Below are positions 15,881 through 21,429 of a stretch of 21,429 nucleotides of DNA, piece by piece. Every line of letters starts with the position of its first letter. The stretch's first letter is position 1. A program made the translations under genes and the position numbers. Source of the stretch: CAWHNT01 sp963830775 (GTDB lineage: Bacteria > Pseudomonadota > Alphaproteobacteria > Geminicoccales > Geminicoccaceae). The notes under the pieces were generated by a model. It did no database searches, had not been told where the DNA came from, and was given only the letters and a program-made list of their open reading frames with translations. The stretch covers positions 1 to 21,429 of the forward strand of contig CAWHNT010000048.1 in assembly GCA_963830775.1 (NCBI GenBank), read 5' to 3'.

Positions 15881-16084
15881 ATGGCCGTTGCACGCGTCAC
15901 CGAGATCTCGTCGACCTCGACGCAGGGCTTCGAGGATGCCGTGCGTCAGGGGCTGAACAGGGCCACCCAGACGCTTCGTAACGTCACCGCCGCCTGGATC
16001 AAGGAGCAGCGGATCCGCCTGGAGGACGGCAAGATCGCCGAGTACCAGGTCAACATGCAGATCACCTTCGTCCTCGAAGACTAG
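15881..16084 (+). CDS. dodecin (flavin-binding dodecamer)
   Basis: The protein has 67 residues, the usual dodecin length. ATG 15881 follows a strong GGAGGAAGCC site. The pattern is canonical: VTEISSTSTQGFEDAVRQGL, then ATQTLRNVTAAWIKEQ, then LEDGKIAEYQVNMQITFVLED, with Trp in the position that stacks on flavin. Dodecins are cytoplasmic hollow dodecamers that store or buffer FMN, FAD or lumichrome. It is transcribed away from the PAS kinase. PAS domains can bind flavins, so a link is possible but unproven. It is followed at once by a GC hairpin, so it is probably monocistronic. Confidence 0.93.
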   Translation: MAVARVTEISSTSTQGFEDAVRQGLNRATQTLRNVTAAWIKEQRIRLEDGKIAEYQVNMQITFVLED

Positions 16085-16098
16085 GGGCGGGCCGCCCC
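16084..16098 (+). terminator. GC stem-loop at dodecin stop
   Basis: GGGGCG, a GGC loop, then CGCCCC form a 6-bp perfect stem starting at the last base of the dodecin stop codon. There is no T-run, so it is a candidate terminator only. Confidence 0.4.
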
Positions 16099-16412
16099 GG
16101 GCTATCCATTTGAAACGAGGGCCTACACGGGCGACGCTGGCGGAACAGCCGGGGACAAGGCGCGCCGTGACAGGCCGCGGCAGGAGAAGGGAGCTCCCCC
16201 TCGTTCAGTGGCCCTGCCCGGGGCGGCACCACATCACTCCGGATTTACCCTCGACAGCTTGTCCTTATCATTGACGGCACCCTGGAAGCGCGGCAGCTTC
16301 TTGCCTGGAAAGTGAACGCCGTCGGTTGGTCGAGGGGATGTACGGTTGATGCCGCCCTGCATCAGATCAGGGACGCGGCGGTGCGGCCGATGCCGTGAAG
16401 GGGGCGCCCCGG
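16099..16412. other. non-coding gap, 314 bp
   Basis: No convincing gene is seen. It holds a perfect 10-bp palindrome GGGAGCTCCC (16189-16198) and a candidate promoter at 16244-16271. From about 16230 to 16340 it is less GC-rich than its surroundings, as expected of a regulatory region. A Shine-Dalgarno-like AAGGGGG at 16398-16404 precedes the ATG at 16413. Confidence 0.5.
16244..16271 (+). promoter_or_regulatory. candidate sigma-70 promoter for the LysM-FecR gene
   Basis: TTTACC (16244-16249), a 16-bp spacer, then TATCAT (16266-16271), matching the -35 and -10 consensus at 4 and 5 of 6 positions, in the locally AT-richer stretch. About 140 bp upstream of the coding start. Confidence 0.35.
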
Positions 16413-18047
16413 ATGGCGCTGGCCGCTTCGGGCCGTGGGCCTCGCCGTTGTCGCCCTGTCGGTCACGGGCACGCCGGCCCTGGCACAGGCGCCTCCCGCC
16501 TGGCTCTATAGCGCCCGGCCCGGCGACACGATCTGGGACCTGAGCCGCGCCTATCTCGCCGACTGGCGGCGCTGGCCCGAGCTTCAGGCACTCAACCGTG
16601 TCCGCGTGCCGGAGCGCATCCCTCCCGGACAGATCCTGCGCATCCCGCTCGCCTGGCTGCGCCCGGTGCCCGCCGAGGCGATGCCGGTGGCGGTCGAACC
16701 GCCGGCCCAGGTTCGCCATGGTGGCATGTGGGGTCCGCTGGCGCAGGGCACGGCCCTGACCGATGGCGATGCGATCGCCACCGGCCCCGAGGGCTCGGTG
16801 ACCCTGCGGCTGGCGGACGGCTCGCGGGTGCTGATCCCGGGCGGGACGACCGTGGTGGTGGAGCGCCTGCTGCGCTTCGAGGGCACGCCGCTCGCGGACA
16901 GCCGCTTCCGGCTCGAGCGGGGGCGTCTGGAGCAGGCCGACGTCACCGCGGGCTCCCGGTTCGAGATCGCCAGCCCGCCGGCCACGACCTCGGTCCGCGG
17001 CACCGCGTTCCGGCAGGCGTTGAGCGAGGATGGCGGGCAGGCTTCGACCGAAGTGCTGGCGGGGTCCGTTGGCGTCACGGCCGAGCGGCGGACGGTCGCG
17101 GTGCCGGCCGGCTTCGGCACCGTGGCCGGCCTCGACACGCCACCGGCAGCACCGGTGCCGCTGCTGCCGCCGCCTGACACCTCCCCGACCCCGGACCTGC
17201 AGGAGCGCCTGCCGGCAACGCTCGCCGTGGCACCGCAGGCCGGCGCCGTGCGCTACCGCTTCGTCCTCGCCCCTGATCCCGCCTTCGCGACCTTGCTGGC
17301 AGACGAGGTGCAGGACGGCCCCGCCTTCCGCGTGCCGGATCTGCCGGACGGCGCTTATGCCTGGCGGGTGCGCGGCATCGACCGGCTCGGGCTCGAAGGG
17401 CGGCATGCCGAGCGCGTGTTCACGTTGAACGCCCGCCCTGAGCCACCCGCACCGCTTGAGCCCCGCCGTGCCGGCCGGGTTCGGGACGCCGCACCCCGCT
17501 TCGCCTGGGCGGAGCCGGTCGACGCCGCCGGCTACAGCTTCCGGCTCGCGTCGGCCGCGGCACCCGACCGGCCGCTCCTCGAACGGACCGACCTCCCCCG
17601 GGCGGAGCTCGTGCCTGACCAGCCGCTGCCGCCGGGCGAGTATGTCTGGCAGGTGGCGACGCGCTCCGCGGAGGGCGAGATCGGCCCGTTCAGCGATCCG
17701 CAGCCCTTCACCCGCCTGGAGCCGGCACCGGTGCCGGAGCCCGCGGTCGCCAACGCCACCGACCGCATGCTCGTGGTGCAGCTGCCGCGTGCGGTCGAGG
17801 GTGCGCGTTACCGGGTGCAGCTGGCGCGCGACGCGGCTTTCCGGAGCTGGCCTTCGACGAGGTGATCGAGGGCACCGAGCTCGAGGTCCGCCACCTCTAT
17901 CCGGACCGCTACTTCCTGCGGGCGCAGGCGATCGAGAGCGACGGCTACGAAGGCGCCTTCAGCGCGCCGCAGCGGATCGACGTGGTGCCGGCGCGCTGGT
18001 GGCCGTTCGTCGCCATTCCGCTAGCCTTCCTGCTGCTGGCCTTGTGA
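16413..18047 (+). CDS. LysM - FecR-domain envelope protein with Fn3-like repeats and a C-terminal TM, frameshifted
   Basis: The best start is ATG 16413, with AAGGGGG 8 nt upstream. One surplus base near 16427 must be dropped to join the main frame and give a normal signal peptide (MALAARAVGLAVVALSVTG, then PALAQA). A GTG at 16435 is the in-frame alternative. Order of domains: LysM at about residues 30-85 (YSARPGDTIWDLSRAYLADW ... IPPGQILRIP), then FecR at about 105-220 (GTALTDGDAIATGPEGSVTL, TSVRGTAFR), then a proline-rich linker and about three repeats in the style YRFVLAPDPAF ... AYAWRVRGID. A missing G near 17844 (GGG read as GG) truncates the written frame at 17865. Repaired, it reads FRELAFDEVIEGTELEV and continues to a final membrane helix (WWPFVAIPLAFLLLAL). 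Probably a periplasmic peptidoglycan-associated protein anchored in the inner membrane. FecR-type proteins of this sort often sit next to CHASE2 signalling genes, as here. Confidence 0.82.
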
Positions 18048-18118
18048 ACCTGGGCGGGCGGCGCGAGGGCTAGGCTGAGGCTCATGCGCGGGCCGACCGT
18101 TCGTGCCGCCGACTGGCG

Positions 18119-20523
18119 ATGCTCAGATCAGAGTTGATCCCTGCCGGTAACGTGTCAATCTTCAAACTGGCCCACAAATTCCTGCCCGAGCCATCGCTGG
18201 CCGAAGCCGCGGCGGCACTGGGCCACACCAACGCCGCGGCCGATCCCGACGGCCGTCTCCGGCGCCTGCATCGGAGGGCCGGCGTCGGCACTGCCTACTG
18301 GCCGACGCTGGCCGGTGCGGCACTTGCCGTCGCCAAGGGCGAGCCGGCACCGGTACTACGGCGCACCCCGGAAGGGCGCCGCGGCTGGGTGGCCGAAGGC
18401 GAGGTCCTGCTGCCGCTCGCACCTGCCCTGAGCCGGGTGCAGCGGGTCTCCTTCCATGCCCTGGCCGAGGCCGGCCCGCGCGACCTGCCGCAAGGTGCGG
18501 TGCTGGTGATCGGGGTCACGGCAGCGGGGCTCGGACCCGAGTTCCAGGTCCCCGCGGCCGGCCCGGTCCACAGGCTGCGCGGTGCCGAGGTCCAGGCTGC
18601 CGCCATGATGGCGCTCGCGGCCGGGGCCGCCATCACCCCGCTCGACGCCCGCACCGGCGCCCTGCTGGCTGCGCTGGCGGCGGGTGGATGCCTTGCCGTG
18701 GCGGCCTTCTCCTCCCGCCGCCTGCTTCTGCTGATCCCCGATTGGGTTGCTGGCCCTGACGGCCATCAGTCTCCTTCTTGCGCTCCATGGCCGGCTGTGG
18801 TGGGCACCGGGCCCGGCGAGCCTGGGCCTGGTCCTGACGGCCGGCGGCCTGCTCGCCCAGCGCTCGATCGGGGAGCTCTTGAGCCTGAGGGCACTCAGGA
18901 AGCGGGCCGAGCTCGCCCTGCGCTCGATCGCGGACGCGGTGATCACCACCGACCCGAAGGGCCAGGTCGTCGACCTCAACCCCGCAGCCCGCGCCATGCT
19001 CGAGCTCGGGCCCGGCAACAGCACCGGCGTGCCCCTGCACCGGCTCCTGCGCCTGCCCGGCGAGGCCGGCCTGCTCCGGCCCGCCCAGCCCTTGGAGCTG
19101 AGCCTGCCGCAGCCGGACGGCCCGCCTCTGGAGCTCCGTGCCGTGGCCACCCCGCTTGCCAGCCGCCTCGGCAACGCCGGGTATGTGGTCACGCTCAGCA
19201 ACGTCACCGCCGAGCGGCGGCTGATGCGGGAGATGGCCCGGCGCGCAACCCACGACCCGCTGACCTCGCTCGCCAATCGCAGCCTGCTCGATGACCGGAT
19301 CGACCGCAGCCTCGCCCGTGCCCGCCGCCTGGGCCAGCTGGTGGCGATCGCCTTCCTCGATCTCGACCGGTTCAAGCCGATCAACGACGATCTGGGCCAT
19401 GCCGCGGGCGACGCCGTGCTGCGCGAGGTGGCCTTGCGCCTGGCCGGTGCTGCCCGGGAGACGGACACGGTCGGCCGGATCGGCGGGGACGAGTTCGTCC
19501 TCGTGCTCGACGAGCTGCGCAGCGAGGCGGATGCGCTGGCGACGCTCCAGCGCCTGTTGCCGACCGTGGCGGCCCCGATCGAGATCGGCCGGCACGCGGT
19601 GCGGGTCACCGGCAGCGTCGGGGTGAGCCTCTTTCCGCGGCACGGGACCAGCCGTGCCGAGCTGCTGCGGCGCGCCGACACCGCCATGTACCGCGCCAAG
19701 CAGACCGGGCGCGGCCGGATCCTGGTCTATGGGCCGGAGATGGACGAAGGTGCCCGCGACCGGCTCTGGCTCGAGCGCGCGCTGGGCAGCCTCATCGAGC
19801 AGGACGGGATCGACCTGCACTACCAGCCGCGGGTGGCGCTCGATCGCGGGCGCGTCGAGCGGCTGGAGTGCCTGGCCCGCTGGACCGCATCCGGAGCGCG
19901 GCGCCATCCCGCCCTCCATTTTCATCCCGCTGGCCGAGACGACCGGGCTGATCGTCCCGCTCGGCCGGCAGATCGTGGCCCAGGCGGCCTCCGCACTCGC
20001 CCGCTGGCGCCGTGATCGGCCGGGGCTCGGCCTCTCCATCAATCTCTCGGTGGCCCAGCTGAAGGAGGATGACCGGTTCATCGACTTTGTCCGCGCCACG
20101 CTGGCCCGGGAGGGGCTGGCGCCTGCCGCAATCGAGTTCGAGGTCACCGAGAGCATCTTCCTCGATCCCGCCCTGCCGGTGGTCGACCGGCGCCTGCGCG
20201 AGCTCGTGGCCATGGGCATCGGGCTCGCGATCGACGATTTCGGTACCGGCTATTCCTCGCTGGGCTATCTCCGCCGTTTCCCGTTCGCCGCGATCAAGAT
20301 CGACCGCTCCTTCGTGCGCGAGATCGGCAGCGACAATGGCCGGGCGATCGTCGAGGCCATTGTCGGCCTGGGCCTCAACCTCAAGAAGCGGCACGTAGCC
20401 GAAGGAGTGGAGACCAGCCCGCAGCTGGAGCTGGTGCAGCATCTGGGGTGCCACGAGGCGCAAGGCTACCTGCTGGGCCGGCCCGAGCCCGCGGACGCCG
20501 TGCCCGCCCTGCTCGCGGCCTGA
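18119..20523 (+). CDS. CHASE2 (truncated) - PAS - GGDEF - EAL cyclic-di-GMP enzyme, with two frameshifts
   Basis: Order of parts: the C-terminal half of a CHASE2 sensor (LAEAAAALGHTNAAADPDGRL), three membrane helices (near LLAALAAGGCLAVAAF, LLALTAISLLLALHG and LGLVLTAGGLLA), a PAS domain (SIADAVITTDPKGQVVDLNP), GGDEF (RIGGDEFVLVL, DLDRFKPINDDLGHAAGD) and EAL (HYQPRVALD, FEVTESIFLD, IDDFGTGYSSLGYL, AEGVET). The signature EAL triplet reads ECL. One extra base near 18740 and another near 19887 shift the frame; removing both gives a continuous protein. The CHASE2 N-terminus (first TM and roughly 120-150 residues) is missing and replaced by an AT-richer stretch at about 18107-18180. A possible original start, MRGPTVRAADWR at ATG 18084, meets a stop within it. 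Predicted to make and/or break c-di-GMP at the inner membrane. It follows the LysM-FecR gene by 71 bp. Confidence 0.85.
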
Positions 20524-20562
20524 CGGCGCCCTCGCCGCATCTGCTTACAATTTGAGCTGATT

Positions 20563-20591
20563 TTGCCGCGCTTTGTCATGGTTACCATAGT
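20563..20591 (+). promoter_or_regulatory. candidate promoter with overlapping palindrome
   Basis: TTGCCG (20563-20568), a 17-bp spacer, then CATAGT (20586-20591), in an AT-rich island (20541-20615) unusual for this window. The palindrome ATGGT-T-ACCAT (20578-20588) overlaps the -10 side, as an operator might. It would drive the rightmost plus-strand gene. Confidence 0.4.
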
Positions 20592-20758
20592 ATTTACTGG
20601 CGACTTTTCTATGCGTGGAACGCCGTCTTCCCCTTGTCCTCCCCGCCCTGATCGCGCGACCTAGACTGCTCGCAAGAGCATCGGGACGGGTCCGTGTCAG
20701 GGAAAGCATGGAGGACGGTGCGGGCCGTGGCCGATGTCCAGGCACGGGACGACGAGCC

Positions 20759-21371
20759 ATGAGCGGACGCAGGAAGGCAGCCAGCGGCGAGCCTGGCCAG
20801 CCGGCGGCGGACCCTGGCCGGGATCGCGGACGCGGCACCCGCGGCAGCCCTGGCCAGCCCGGCCGGCACCCGGGAGAGCGGCCTTCCGGCCGTGGAGCGG
20901 GCGCTCTGGGAGGTCGAGGCCGAGCTGGACGTGCTCCTGGCCGGGCTCGACCGGCTCGAGGAGGGGGTGGCGGAGAGCCTGGCCCTGGTGAGCTGCCCCC
21001 AGGACGTCGCGGTGACCGTCGGCTACAGCGTCTGCGCCTCCGAGCGCGAGGTCCGCCAGGCGGCCAAGCGCTGGGGTGTCGCCGTCGCCGAATGTCAGCG
21101 CGCGCTGGAGGAGCTGCGCATCCAGCAGGCGAAGCTCACGGCGTTCCGCGAGCGGCATGGCCTGGCCCGCCTCGACCGGCAGGCCTTCGACCTGGCCGCC
21201 GGGCCGCGGCCCTGGAGGACCAGCTTGCGACCACGCCCGCCGACACGGCAGCGACGTGGCGGTGAAGGTCCGCCGCTTCTGGCCTCGGCGCTGGCCGGCG
21301 GCGACGGCCGCGAGGCTGCCCTCGCCCGCACCGCACTGGAAGCGCTCGAGCGCCTGGGCGACCCGGCCTGA
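20759..21371 (+). CDS. unknown alpha-helical protein, probable frameshifts
   Basis: The solid coding part is the frame from GTG 20892: ALWEVEAELDVLLAGLDRLEEG, then SCPQDVAVTVGYSVCASEREVRQ, then AVAECQRALEELRIQQAKLTAFRERHG. It is rich in Glu, Arg and Leu with heptad-like spacing, so probably coiled-coil. The same frame is open upstream (SLASRRRTLAGIADAAPAAALA) without an ATG. An ATG at 20759 reaches it if one base is added near 20774, giving MSGRR before that stretch. Near the end, adding one base near 21202 and dropping one near 21259 gives LAARAAALEDQLATTPADTAATW, then EGPPLLASALAGGDGREAAL and the stop at 21371. I recognise no family. The start and the 21200-21260 segment are uncertain. Confidence 0.5.
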
Positions 21372-21375
21372 GCCG

Positions 21376-21429
21376 TCAGCCACCCAGGCAGACCTTCAAG
21401 AACCGCGCGCCCGCCTCGATCCCTCGGGG
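21376..21429 (-). CDS. 3' end of a minus-strand gene, partial
   Basis: On the minus strand the last codons read PRGIEAGARFLKVCLGG before TGA at 21378-21376, only 4 bp past the convergent plus-strand stop. The tail looks like a real protein end (mixed hydrophobic and charged residues, ordinary codons) but is too short to assign to a family. Confidence 0.35.
   Translation of the reverse strand, partial: PRGIEAGARFLKVCLGG

Noticed and set aside
13148..16084. Long plus-strand open frame of 978 codons covering the kinase locus
   Set aside because: It is antisense to the intact kinase, and only its last 67 codons are real (dodecin, with its own ATG and strong ribosome site). No coding character elsewhere.
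16234..17406. Minus-strand open frame of 390 codons opposite the LysM-FecR gene
   Set aside because: Composition is that of an antisense shadow. The plus strand carries clear LysM and FecR domains.
18356..20219. Overlapping minus-strand open frames of 447 and 528 codons
   Set aside because: They lie opposite the PAS-GGDEF-EAL coding sequence and show no domain of their own.

Overview
The window is about 70% GC, with many GTG and TTG starts and good Shine-Dalgarno sites. A Bug/TctC-type binding protein, a stand-alone LigD polymerase, dodecin, a multi-PAS hybrid kinase and a CHASE2-GGDEF-EAL protein suggest an environmental, metabolically versatile alphaproteobacterium of the Rhodospirillales/Geminicoccales/Azospirillum kind. 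That placement is an inference from gene content; there is no rRNA or other phylogenetic marker here.

Region 1 (1-6898) is a tricarboxylate-type metabolic island. A LysR regulator (5978-6898, +) is divergent from four minus-strand genes: a PrpF/GalD-family isomerase, a periplasmic tricarboxylate-binding protein, an ATP-citrate-lyase-like ATP-grasp subunit and a very large ATP-citrate-lyase-like ligase/lyase subunit that runs off the left edge. The large subunit keeps the phosphohistidine GHAGA motif but appears to carry two citrate-synthase-like segments, neither with the expected catalytic histidine. A strong nested hairpin separates the binding-protein gene from the two enzyme genes. The likely sequence of events is binding of a tricarboxylate or related acid, isomerisation, CoA activation and cleavage.

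Region 2 (6908-9986, -) holds the remains of one large gene encoding an N-terminal HTH, a middle domain, a transmembrane helix and a C-terminal leucine-rich-repeat array. An ISAs1-family element (7618-8852) with 19-bp perfect inverted repeats and a decayed target duplication splits it. The transposase is itself frameshifted twice. Removing the element and one target copy restores the reading frame across the junction.

Region 3 (10074-13000) carries a 55-residue membrane microprotein, a TauD-family dioxygenase, a stand-alone LigD-type polymerase/primase domain and a secreted SGNH hydrolase.

Region 4 (12992-20523) is signalling: a hybrid histidine kinase with four PAS domains, dodecin divergent from it, a LysM-FecR envelope protein, and a CHASE2-PAS-GGDEF-EAL cyclic-di-GMP enzyme whose sensor N-terminus is missing. 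The right end has an unknown coiled-coil-like protein and the 3' tip of a minus-strand gene.

Many genes are broken by single-base insertions or deletions that family conservation lets one repair precisely (about a dozen over 21 kb), while other genes, including the 2.7-kb kinase, are intact. Residual consensus error in the assembly is the simplest explanation for most of them, although the HTH-LRR gene and the transposase are also plausible real pseudogenes.
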